Shown here piece by piece: positions 8,082 through 14,360 of a stretch of 26,156 bases of DNA. How positions within the stretch are numbered: the stretch's first letter is position 1; the number at the start of each line of letters is the position of its first letter. Under the pieces are notes generated by a model that saw only the letters and a program-made list of their open reading frames with translations, ran no database searches and was not told the DNA's origin. Origin of the DNA: 2-01-FULL-49-22 sp964639445 (lineage in GTDB: Bacteria > Patescibacteriota > Saccharimonadia > Saccharimonadales > UBA10212); NCBI GenBank assembly GCA_964639445.1, contig CAZXDA010000004.1:1-26156 (forward strand). Reading direction: 5' to 3'. The position numbers were made by a program, and so were the translations under genes.

Positions 8082-8350
8082 CAGAAGCTCCCTTCGCTCG
8101 CAGAATGAAGAATAAAGAATGGAGAATGAAGCAATCCTTGAAAACTTTGCTTAAGCGAGCCACATGCTTGCGAAAACATGCGCAGCGAACCTGAAGCGGA
8201 CGTGTCAAAAGCACAACGTCCGTCAGGCGCCTCGAGATGTTTGAACTTGCCTATTTGGCAAGTAAGTCCTCGAGGCGGTTGTGCGCTTTGACATAAGGAC
8301 GCATCAAGTGAGTGGAGCGTTTGAGCAAGGTTGGGGCGAGCGTCTTTCAT
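8081..8350 (-). CDS. Spacer ORF between the transketolase halves (89 codons; coding status doubtful)
   Basis: An open frame fills the whole tktN-tktC gap: its ATG overlaps the tktN stop (ATGA) and its TGA overlaps the tktC ATG. The predicted peptide (MKDARPNLAQTLHSLDASLC..., ending ASEGSF) matches nothing I know and has no recognisable domain. The DNA beneath is dominated by nested inverted repeats and a GAATG-rich tract, so the ORF may serve to carry ribosomes across a folded spacer rather than to make a useful protein. The same start-on-stop architecture recurs in elements E1-E5. Confidence 0.3.
   Translation of the reverse strand: MKDARPNLAQTLHSLDASLCQSAQPPRGLTCQIGKFKHLEAPDGRCAFDTSASGSLRMFSQACGSLKQSFQGLLHSPFFILHSASEGSF
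8204..8292. promoter_or_regulatory. Long nested hairpin in the tktN-tktC spacer (E6)
   Basis: Three stacked stems: GTCAAAAGCACAAC (8204-8217) with 8278-8292, the 9-bp perfect CGCCTCGAG (8228-8236) with CTCGAGGCG (8269-8277), and ACTTGCC (8245-8251) with GGCAAGT (8257-8263) closing a 5-nt loop. No T-tract follows on either strand, so it does not look like an intrinsic terminator. It is unrelated in sequence to E1-E5. It could tune the ratio of the two transketolase subunits or protect processed mRNA ends; this is inference. Confidence 0.6.
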
Positions 8351-9213
8351 TGGTGTTCGCTCCTGATTTTGCCACCTAAGGTTCGTAGTTCTTTAAGTGC
8401 TTTCATAGCTTCTTTGTGATTCGGTGGTTTGCCGTGCCAGTTAAAATCGTATTCCATAAAATCAACGCCCTTTCCAGGCACGGTATGAGCAATAATCATA
8501 ACCGGTTTCTCGGTGATGGCCTTAGCCATATTGACCGCATCAATTACTGCTTCAATATCATTACCGTCAATTTCCAACACATGCCAGCCAAAGGCCTCCC
8601 ATTTATCACGTAAATTTTCCAGCGGCATCACTTCTTCGGTATGGCCGTCGATTTGAATGTTGTTACGATCAGTTATGGCAATCAGATTGGTAAGTTTGTA
8701 TTTAGCAGCAAACATCGCACCTTCCCAGCTGTTGCCCTCATCTAGCTCGCCGTCACTCATAATGCAATAAACCCAGCGGTGGTCAACTTTGTCCATCTTT
8801 AGCGCCATGGCCATGCCGGCCGCTTGGCTCAGGCCTGAGCCAAGCGGCCCGCTGGTCGTTTCCAGCCCGGGCAGGCGCAAGCGCTCAGGATGGCCTTGTA
8901 AACGCGAACCGAGCCGGCGAAGGGTCATCAGTTCTTTTTTGGGAAAATAGCCGGCGTGCGCCATGGCCGCGTAACGTACGGGTGTGCAGTGACCGTTAGA
9001 AAGAATTAAAATATCACGCTCCTCCCAATCCGGGTCTTTGGGGTTGTGCCTGAGGATATGAAAATAAAAAGCCGTAAAAATATCGGCTAACCCCAGTGGC
9101 CCGGCCGAGTGGCCGCTGCCGGCATGCTCCAGCATCTTAATGACATCCACCCTGATTTCATTAGCTTTTTTCTCTAAGGCATGCAAAGAGTATGTTTTTG
9201 GTGCCGTCGCCAT
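8347..9213 (-). CDS. tktN: Transketolase, N-terminal subunit (TPP-binding domain)
   Basis: First half of the split transketolase, about 288 residues, carrying the thiamine-diphosphate-binding domain. Visible are GSGHSAGPLGLADIFTAFYF, GSRLQGHPERLRLPGLE followed by GPLGSGLSQAAGMAMA, and the ThDP motif MSDGELDEGNSWEGAMFAAKYKLTNLI...DRNN (GDG-type Mg/diphosphate site). A TTG at 9252 would extend the frame 26 nt into rpe; the ATG at 9213, 13 nt after the rpe stop, is preferred because it avoids the overlap and starts just before the conserved helix. tktC follows after the structured spacer. Confidence 0.92.
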   Translation of the reverse strand: MATAPKTYSLHALEKKANEIRVDVIKMLEHAGSGHSAGPLGLADIFTAFYFHILRHNPKDPDWEERDILILSNGHCTPVRYAAMAHAGYFPKKELMTLRRLGSRLQGHPERLRLPGLETTSGPLGSGLSQAAGMAMALKMDKVDHRWVYCIMSDGELDEGNSWEGAMFAAKYKLTNLIAITDRNNIQIDGHTEEVMPLENLRDKWEAFGWHVLEIDGNDIEAVIDAVNMAKAITEKPVMIIAHTVPGKGVDFMEYDFNWHGKPPNHKEAMKALKELRTLGGKIRSEHQ

Positions 9214-9226
9214 CCTGCTTATGATT

Positions 9227-9871
9227 TTACGTCGTTCCTGTCTCGTCGGCAATTCTCTCTAGGGCGCGGTAGGCTCTTTCCGGATCTGCGGTGTTTTGGA
9301 TAAATCCACCGACATCCAGCACATCCACACCCCCGAAAACCAGCTCTGATACATTCTGGTCAGTAATGCCACCGTCCCAACCGATCTCCAAATCAGGTTT
9401 TCGATTTTTCAAAATACTTGACTTGTTAAGTAATTTTAGATCGGCTTGGCCGCCAAAGCTGCCCAACTCACCGCTAAATATCAGCACATGATCAATATCC
9501 TTAAGCGCTGGAAAAATTGTTTCAGCCGCTGTTTGGGGCAGCAGAGCCACGCCAAGCTTAACCGCATGTCGGCGACAGATTTCTATCACCTGTCCAAAGT
9601 CGCCTTCGGCTTCGGCATGAACAATTATTAAATTAGGTTTATGCTCCAAGAGCTTTCGGATTGCCGGCAGTGGATTTTTATACATTAAATGAAGATCGGC
9701 TTTAAAACCTACCGGCCACCAGGCGTCTTCCGGCTCGACTGTTTTTCGCGGCGCAAAAACGCCATCACTTAGATCTATCTGGATGCGATGCGCAAAATGG
9801 GCTACTTTTTCTATCTGCCGACGATAAGTTTCTTGATCAGCCGCTAAAATAGATGGACATATAACGGGCAC
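9227..9871 (-). CDS. rpe: Ribulose-phosphate 3-epimerase family protein
   Basis: 214-residue TIM-barrel epimerase interconverting ribulose-5-phosphate and xylulose-5-phosphate. The barrel landmarks are PSILAAD, IQIDLSDGVFAP (metal-binding Asp), KADLHLMYKNP, IIVHAEAE, LGVAL, and the late EIGWDGGITDQNVSEL with catalytic Asp and the phosphate loop LDVGGFIQ. Several positions differ from textbook Rpe (IDLSDG instead of the usual DVMDG, HLM kept), so it is somewhat divergent. Start is GTG with a GGAAGG/AGGG Shine-Dalgarno. It sits between rpiB and tktN, as expected for the non-oxidative pentose-phosphate branch. Confidence 0.85.
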   Translation of the reverse strand: MPVICPSILAADQETYRRQIEKVAHFAHRIQIDLSDGVFAPRKTVEPEDAWWPVGFKADLHLMYKNPLPAIRKLLEHKPNLIIVHAEAEGDFGQVIEICRRHAVKLGVALLPQTAAETIFPALKDIDHVLIFSGELGSFGGQADLKLLNKSSILKNRKPDLEIGWDGGITDQNVSELVFGGVDVLDVGGFIQNTADPERAYRALERIADETGTT

Positions 9872-9908
9872 TGCCCTACCCTTCCTTCTGAGTTATTACT
9901 TTCTTATT

Positions 9909-9935
9909 GGATGTTATAATTTTTTTATAACATCC
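9909..9935. repeat. 11-bp perfect stem-loop between rpiB and rpe
   Basis: GGATGTTATAA and TTATAACATCC flank a 5-nt T5 loop (A5 on the coding minus strand). The stem is perfect. It lacks a following U-tract on the minus strand, so an intrinsic terminator is unlikely. A processing or stability hairpin within the operon, or an operator, are alternatives. Confidence 0.7.
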
Positions 9936-9946
9936 AGCATGTAATC

Positions 9947-10444
9947 TCATGATCCCAGATTATTAAATTTTGCAATCCTTCGCTGGTGTCTCTCTTCATT
10001 ACTAAATGGTGTATCCAGCCAAAGCTTAATAACATGTTTCATATCGGCAACCGAAACAAATCGAGCCGCTAAGCTCAGCATATTGGCATCATTGTGCTGA
10101 CGGCTAAGACGGACAATTTCATACGGATCGTGACTGGTGCGGCCGCTAGCATCAACTACTCTATGCGGCACCGCCGGACCATAAAAAACAGCGCATCTTA
10201 TGCCTTGGATTTTATTGGCGGCCATAGCCTCGCCCTGCCCGCTGCTGCCCAGTATAATCCCACATTGGCACTCGCCGCTAGCTACGGCTTTAGCAGCCGG
10301 CAGTATAAAATCCGGGTAATCATCATCCGGCTTTAGGCTGCTGGGACCAAAGTTTTTTACTTCATAGCCCAATGATTCAAGATAGTCAGCCAGCTCGGTT
10401 AGCTGAGTAAAGCCGGCGTGATCACCTGCCAGCGCTATTTTCAT
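9947..10444 (-). CDS. rpiB: Ribose-5-phosphate isomerase B
   Basis: 165-residue RpiB interconverting ribose-5-phosphate and ribulose-5-phosphate. It has the N-terminal GDHAGF phosphate region, DDDYPDF, the anion-hole loop GSSGQGEAMAANK (about 66-78) and RQHNDANMLSLAARF, then the C-terminal RHQRRI. E. coli-type enzymes carry a catalytic Cys in that loop; here it is Ser, and a Glu (about residue 72) is present as in the mycobacterial class, which uses Glu as base. This is therefore the Cys-less subtype and not a defect. The ATG is the last codon of element E3; gap lies upstream and rpe downstream. Confidence 0.93.
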   Translation of the reverse strand: MKIALAGDHAGFTQLTELADYLESLGYEVKNFGPSSLKPDDDYPDFILPAAKAVASGECQCGIILGSSGQGEAMAANKIQGIRCAVFYGPAVPHRVVDASGRTSHDPYEIVRLSRQHNDANMLSLAARFVSVADMKHVIKLWLDTPFSNEERHQRRIAKFNNLGS

Positions 10445-10632
10445 CCCGATTAGACCTCAGCCTCTAACTTACAAAGTTTATCAATCCTTGAACTACAAAT
10501 TTGCCGTCCAACACACAGTGATGGTCTAGAAATATAGGGGTGAGGTCTAACGGGATAGACCCCGTTAGAAGTCTGATTCTGCTTTAGCAAATCAGAGCTA
10601 GCGTATGCGATGCTACTTCTAATCGGGGTCAT
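10442..10632 (-). promoter_or_regulatory. Structured translational leader element E3 (rpiB)
   Basis: Long form. Starts ATGACCCCGATTAGAAGT 2 nt after the gap stop codon and ends GAGGTCTAATCGGGATG on the rpiB start. Domain 1 stem GACCCCG-A-TTAGAAGT with ACTTCTAACGGGGTC encloses a TAGC/GCTA hairpin and CTGATT/AATCAG extended by TGC/GCA. Domain 2 stem ATCCCGTTAGACCTCA with TGAGGTCTAATCGGGAT encloses a larger insert containing GTTGGACGGCA, a motif shared with E4 and E5. The Shine-Dalgarno GAGG and the start codon are inside the domain 2 stem. Confidence 0.77.
10450..10632 (-). CDS. ORF carried by leader element E3 (60 codons)
   Basis: Begins at the first ATG of E3 and ends at the TAA inside GAGGTCTAATCGGG, 5 nt before the rpiB ATG. 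Its peptide opens MTPIRSS, contains NQTSNG and PVRP blocks shared with the other elements and ends LEAEV. The shared blocks fall on the conserved stems, so RNA-level constraint alone could explain them. It most plausibly acts by translation through the element rather than through its product; that is inference. Confidence 0.3.
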   Translation of the reverse strand: MTPIRSSIAYASSDLLKQNQTSNGVYPVRPHPYISRPSLCVGRQICSSRIDKLCKLEAEV

Positions 10633-10634
10633 GG

Positions 10635-11819
10635 CTAAAAATGTCTTATGCCGCCATTTGGCTCTGATGTCGGCTCATTAATAACATACCCACGTTCGGA
10701 CGTTTTTTCTTCTTCGGGTTTGTCTAAAAGTTTTTCGTGAGCACTGGCTGGTTCTTCCAGGAGCGGCTCTGGTTCTTTCTCTTTCTTGTCCTTGGACACT
10801 GCTTTCTCGCGCAATAGCCGAGCAACATCGGCCGTCAATTCAACCAAGCGATTGGAATAGCCCCATTCGTTGTCATACCAAGCTACCACCTTGACCAAAT
10901 TACCGCCGACCACAGCTGTTAATTTAAGGTCGACTATGGCTGAATGGCTGTTGCCGATAAAGTCACTGCTTACCAGTTCTTCCTCGGTAACGTCTAGAAT
11001 TCCTTGGAAGAAAGGGTCAGCGGCGGCTTTTTTAAAGACTTCTTTGACTTCCTCGACTGTTACATCGCGCTTGGTTACCACGGCAAAATCTGCCAGCGAA
11101 ACCACCGGGATCGGTACCCTTATAGACAGGCCGCTAAAAATTCCTTCCAGGGCTGGCATGGCTTTGGCGGCAGCAATCGTTGCACCGGTAGTCGTCGGTA
11201 CAAGATTAGTGGCGGCGTTGCGAGCTCGGCGTAGATCTTTATGCGGCGCGTCCTGCAGACGCTGATCTTGAGTATAGCCGTGCATGGTCGTCATCATGGC
11301 TTTTTCGACGCCAAAACTGTTTTCCAGTACGGACATCACCGGCGTGATACAAACCGTCGTGCAACTGGCGGCGCTGAAAATGTCGACACCATCGCTGATT
11401 TTGTCTTCGTTGACGCCAAGTACGATGGTTTGGGCCCCTTCGCCTTCGGCTGGCGCGGAAATTACAACCTCCTTGGCGCCGGCGTCAATATGTACCCTGG
11501 CTTTGGCCGGATCTGTAAACAACCCAGTTGATTCAATTACTACTTCGACGCCTAAATCACGCCACGGCAGTTTAGCTGGCTCTTTTTCCGAAAGTACTTT
11601 AATTTTTTGATCTTTGACGATTAAGCTTTGTTCATTATAACTAACATCATGCTGATAGGCACCGTAATTGCTATCGTGTTTTAGAAGATGGGCTAGAGTT
11701 TTGGTGTCAGTGAGGTCATTAACGGCAACTATTTCCAAATCGTCTCGCTCAAAAGCAATCTTAAAAGCATTGCGGCCAATTCGCCCGAAGCCATTTATGG
11801 CAATTTTGGTTTTATTCAC
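10635..11819 (-). CDS. gap: Glyceraldehyde-3-phosphate dehydrogenase, type I, with C-terminal extension
   Basis: NAD(P)-dependent phosphorylating GAPDH of glycolysis. The Rossmann start KIAINGFGRIGRNAFK, catalytic Cys in SAASCTTVC (about residue 153), catalytic His in TMHGYTQDQR (about 180) and the terminal YDNEWGYSNRLVEL are present. Two oddities: the usual SCTTNC reads SCTTVC (Asn to Val), and after the normal end (~340) a ~55-residue charged tail rich in K, E and P continues to GGIRHF. Start is GTG with a G-rich region (GGGGGCGGG) upstream. It lies between ppa and E3-rpiB. Confidence 0.95.
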   Translation of the reverse strand: MNKTKIAINGFGRIGRNAFKIAFERDDLEIVAVNDLTDTKTLAHLLKHDSNYGAYQHDVSYNEQSLIVKDQKIKVLSEKEPAKLPWRDLGVEVVIESTGLFTDPAKARVHIDAGAKEVVISAPAEGEGAQTIVLGVNEDKISDGVDIFSAASCTTVCITPVMSVLENSFGVEKAMMTTMHGYTQDQRLQDAPHKDLRRARNAATNLVPTTTGATIAAAKAMPALEGIFSGLSIRVPIPVVSLADFAVVTKRDVTVEEVKEVFKKAAADPFFQGILDVTEEELVSSDFIGNSHSAIVDLKLTAVVGGNLVKVVAWYDNEWGYSNRLVELTADVARLLREKAVSKDKKEKEPEPLLEEPASAHEKLLDKPEEEKTSERGYVINEPTSEPNGGIRHF

Positions 11820-11852
11820 TTGGAGCCCGCCCCCTTTACCAAAGCTTATGTT

Positions 11853-12386
11853 TTATCTGGAACTATTGTAACGAGCGATTGATTCTTCGACAACCTTTTT
11901 GGCTTCGCTTGCATCGCCCCAGCCCAGAACTTTAGTACTCCCAGGCTTGTACAAATCCTTGTAGTGGGCAAAATGATGCTCAACTTGTTCCTTCCAGCGG
12001 CTCCCCAGATCATCTAAAATTTTTATTTTGTTGGCTGTATGTCTATCGTCAGCTGGCACTACCACAATTTTGTGGTCAATATCTCCATCGTCCTCAAAAT
12101 TAAAAATACCTATAATATTGGCTTCCAGCCAGACACCAGTCGATAAAGGTTCTTCGGTTACGATCAGCGTATCAAGCTCATCTCCGTCTTCGTCTAAAGT
12201 CTGGGGAATGAAGCCATAGTTCGATGGCTTTGGGAAAATCTTCGGTTCAACACGATCAACTATAAAGGCCGCTCGTTTACGATCCCATTCAATTTTAATG
12301 GTCGAGCCTTTTGGTATTTCTACCACCGTATTAACTTTGCCGTTTTGGTAGTCCCCGGGTTCTAAAACTTTATTAAAATCAGGCAT
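11853..12386 (-). CDS. ppa: Inorganic pyrophosphatase, family I
   Basis: 177-residue soluble pyrophosphatase hydrolysing PPi to phosphate. The signature EDGDELDTLIVTEEP (about 68-82, metal-binding Asp residues) is the PPase family I motif; further marks are IKIEWDRKRAAFIVDR, NYGFIPQTL, DDGDIDHKIVVVP, and HYKDLYKPGSTKVLGWGDASEA near the C-terminus. Preceded by a clear Shine-Dalgarno AAAAAGGAG 7 nt before the ATG, so it is translated by the ordinary route inside the trxB-ppa-gap series. Confidence 0.97.
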   Translation of the reverse strand: MPDFNKVLEPGDYQNGKVNTVVEIPKGSTIKIEWDRKRAAFIVDRVEPKIFPKPSNYGFIPQTLDEDGDELDTLIVTEEPLSTGVWLEANIIGIFNFEDDGDIDHKIVVVPADDRHTANKIKILDDLGSRWKEQVEHHFAHYKDLYKPGSTKVLGWGDASEAKKVVEESIARYNSSR

Positions 12387-12416
12387 AAACGCTCCTTTTT
12401 GATATTTTACATCTTT

Positions 12417-13442
12417 TCAGCCGTATAGTTGAGGAGTTTTAGCGGTCGGTTGAGTAGCTAGTGTATGACCCGTTTCAATACGTTCTTCACGCTCCAGGTT
12501 TTCGAGGTATTCGCGGATCATCAAGGCTGCTGTCGCGCCTTCGCCGGCAGCGCTGGCAATTTGCAGCGTTGCGCCACTGCGCACATCGCCGGCCACAAAC
12601 ACGCCTGGCAAATTGGTCATCAGCTTTGTATCGCTCTTAACAAAACCGCGTTCATCCAGCTCAATGCCACTACCAGCCAAAAAAACGGTATTTGGATACA
12701 AGCCGACAAAAACAAAAACGCCATCAGTCGGAAATTCAACTTTTTTGCCAGAAGCGGTATCTGTACCAACAACCTTCGTAACTCTGCCACCTTCGCCGAC
12801 AATTTCGTCCGTAGTTACGCCTAAATGGATGGTTATTTTGTCTTTGTGCCTTTCCAGCTCTTTTATCAAAATGTCGCTGGCTTTTAAGTTGCTTCGTACC
12901 AACATGTCAATATGGCTGGCAAACCGTGTCAAAAAAATAGATTCCTGAGCCGCCGAGTTGCCACCACCCACTGCCACTAATCTTCTGCCTTGATATAAAG
13001 CGCCGTCGCAGGTAGCGCAGTAGTGAACGCCACGGCCATAATACTCCTTCTCGCCAGGTACGCCGATTTGTTTATAACTGCTGCCAGAGGCGATTAAAAC
13101 AGCTTTGGCATAAATCTCACCCAAAGTGGTAGTTAGTTTCTTCAGCCCATTTTTTTGGCCGTTGTCGCCAGCCAGCTCAATCTTCTGGACTTCGCCCAGT
13201 TCGATCTTAGCGCCAAACCTTTCGGCTTGCCCCATCATCTGTTCTGACAGCTCCATGCCAGCCACGCCCTTAGCAAAGCCGGGATAGTTATCAACCCAAT
13301 CGGTAATAGCAGCCAGCCCGCCGATTGCGCCTTTTTCGATCAACAACGTCTCAATATTTTCTCTTGATGTATAAATTGCGGCGCTTAAAGCCGCCGGCCC
13401 CGCGCCAACAATTACGAGGTCATGAGGTTGATTATTTTCCAT
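12417..13442 (-). CDS. trxB: Thioredoxin reductase (NADPH-dependent, low-Mr type)
   Basis: 341-residue flavoprotein passing electrons from NADPH through FAD to a redox-active disulfide. FAD-binding GAGPAALSAAIY is at about 13-24, the redox pair CATC at about 142-145, the NADPH-binding GGGNSAAQE after it, and the second FAD motif GVFVAGDVRSG near the C-terminus. It follows grx by 17 nt and likely reduces that redoxin. A TATAAT at 13451-13456 ends 8 nt before the ATG, suggesting an additional own, nearly leaderless promoter. Confidence 0.96.
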   Translation of the reverse strand: MENNQPHDLVIVGAGPAALSAAIYTSRENIETLLIEKGAIGGLAAITDWVDNYPGFAKGVAGMELSEQMMGQAERFGAKIELGEVQKIELAGDNGQKNGLKKLTTTLGEIYAKAVLIASGSSYKQIGVPGEKEYYGRGVHYCATCDGALYQGRRLVAVGGGNSAAQESIFLTRFASHIDMLVRSNLKASDILIKELERHKDKITIHLGVTTDEIVGEGGRVTKVVGTDTASGKKVEFPTDGVFVFVGLYPNTVFLAGSGIELDERGFVKSDTKLMTNLPGVFVAGDVRSGATLQIASAAGEGATAALMIREYLENLEREERIETGHTLATQPTAKTPQLYG

Positions 13443-13450
13443 TGACCTTG

Positions 13451-13456
13451 ATTATA
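13451..13456 (-). promoter_or_regulatory. Putative -10 box (TATAAT) of trxB
   Basis: Perfect consensus on the minus strand, 8 nt upstream of the trxB ATG and just after the grx stop codon. The -35 would lie in the grx 3' end and is not obvious. Confidence 0.45.
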
Positions 13457-13459
13457 AAG

Positions 13460-13708
13460 CTAAGCGATAGCTGGAGCTAATCGAGAAAGGTTATAGCCGA
13501 TGACTATTTCTTTAGAGTCATCTTGTTTAGTAACTACAGTAACCGGCACTGTTAGTGCCCCGCTCATTTTTAAAACTTCGGCTTGGCGGTTGGGTTGCTC
13601 ATCCAGATTTACCACGTCGTACTTAAGTCCCTTCATATCCAAAAAGCGCTTGACCATCACGCAGTAAGCGCAGCTGTTGGTCGTAAAAATAGTAATGTTT
13701 TTAGCCAT
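13460..13708 (-). CDS. Glutaredoxin / NrdH-type redoxin
   Basis: 82-residue thioredoxin-fold redoxin. The active site CAYC sits at about residues 13-16 after strand NITIFTT, followed by a helix, the cis-proline segment TVPVTVV and a C-terminal GYNLSRLAPAI. Size, a thioredoxin reductase gene immediately downstream, and an NrdR-box-like palindrome in its promoter all suggest NrdH-type use (electron donor to ribonucleotide reductase via TrxB), although CAYC is not the usual NrdH active site. Strong Shine-Dalgarno GAGGAGGG upstream of the ATG. No ribonucleotide reductase gene is in the window. Confidence 0.88.
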   Translation of the reverse strand: MAKNITIFTTNSCAYCVMVKRFLDMKGLKYDVVNLDEQPNRQAEVLKMSGALTVPVTVVTKQDDSKEIVIGYNLSRLAPAIA

Positions 13709-13760
13709 TCGTGCCCTCCTCTTTGTTGTTTTGATGTTAAATACTGCTCTCGCCTATTTA

Positions 13761-13788
13761 ATATAACTGGCACCAAAAACAACGTCAA
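13761..13788 (-). promoter_or_regulatory. Promoter of grx-trxB (TTGACG, 17 bp, TATATT)
   Basis: On the minus strand TTGACG at 13783-13788 is followed by a 17-bp spacer and TATATT, a good sigma-70-type promoter directed at grx. Transcription would start about 45 nt before the grx ATG, giving a normal leader with a Shine-Dalgarno, unlike the leaderless genes on the right. The NrdR-like box lies directly upstream of the -35. Confidence 0.65.
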
Positions 13789-13806
13789 TACACTATATGT
13801 AGTGTA
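13789..13806. promoter_or_regulatory. NrdR-box-like palindrome
   Basis: TACACTATATGTAGTGTA is an 18-bp palindrome with a 4-nt centre. Its 16-bp core closely resembles the NrdR consensus acaCwAtATwTwGtgt. It abuts the -35 of the grx-trxB promoter, so binding would block RNA polymerase. NrdR boxes usually come in pairs; a half-conserved second site ending ATAGTGT (minus strand) lies upstream around 13825-13840. Confidence 0.6.
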
Positions 13807-13826
13807 ATTTACTCCAGATATACACA

Positions 13827-14360
13827 CTATTTAATGCTAAGAAGGATGATATCGAAGACCAGACCGGCATTAGGCGGAATAGTCGAGCCGGCCGGCGGAT
13901 TGGCGCCATAAGCTAAATTGGCTGGAATCAAAAGCCGCCTTTGGCCACCGACTTTCATGCCAAGCAAACCCTCCTGCCAGCCACGAATTACTTGATTCAG
14001 CTGGAAAGTAGTTGCTTGCCCAGTGTCTGCTGAACTTTCAAAAACAATACCAGTAGATGCTACGGCACCGGTGTAAAGAACAGTGACCGTTGAATTAGGC
14101 TGGACGCTGCTGTCGCCACTGCCTACCTTCTGATCAACTACCTGCAGGTTGGCAACCTGTGCCACCGGCGCAAAGCCGGATAACGGTTTGCCCTTAAGCT
14201 GATTGGCAGACTGGTTTTGATTGCTGTTCTTACTTTGGTCGGCTGGGCGAGTGGACAGCCAAAAATAATAAATGCCCACGCCCAGACCAGTGGCTATAAA
14301 AAGCAGTGCCATAAACAGCCAAAATGCCCGGCGCAGTCCACTTTTTAACTTTTCGCGCAT
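13827..14360 (-). CDS. Membrane-anchored FKBP-type peptidyl-prolyl isomerase
   Basis: 177 residues: a basic N-terminus (MREKLKSGLRRAF), one membrane span (about 14-32, WLFMALLFIATGLGVGIYYF), a Gln/Asn/Ser-rich linker, then one FKBP domain. The domain shows VTVLYTGAV, FESSADTG, QVIRGWQEGLLGMKVGGQRRLLIPANLAYG and IPPNAGLVFDIILLSI, the standard FKBP landmarks for proline isomerisation. Predicted location is the outer face of the cytoplasmic membrane, where it would help fold exported proteins. The ATG directly follows the pheT TAA (TAAATG), so it is translationally coupled to pheT. Confidence 0.92.
   Translation of the reverse strand: MREKLKSGLRRAFWLFMALLFIATGLGVGIYYFWLSTRPADQSKNSNQNQSANQLKGKPLSGFAPVAQVANLQVVDQKVGSGDSSVQPNSTVTVLYTGAVASTGIVFESSADTGQATTFQLNQVIRGWQEGLLGMKVGGQRRLLIPANLAYGANPPAGSTIPPNAGLVFDIILLSIK

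Noticed and set aside
7104..9213. Transketolase broken by frameshift
   Set aside because: Both halves have complete domains, own starts and stops and a 265-nt spacer; split transketolases are an established form.
9947..10444. RpiB inactivated by loss of the catalytic Cys
   Set aside because: The Ser plus Glu arrangement matches the mycobacterial-type RpiB, which uses Glu.
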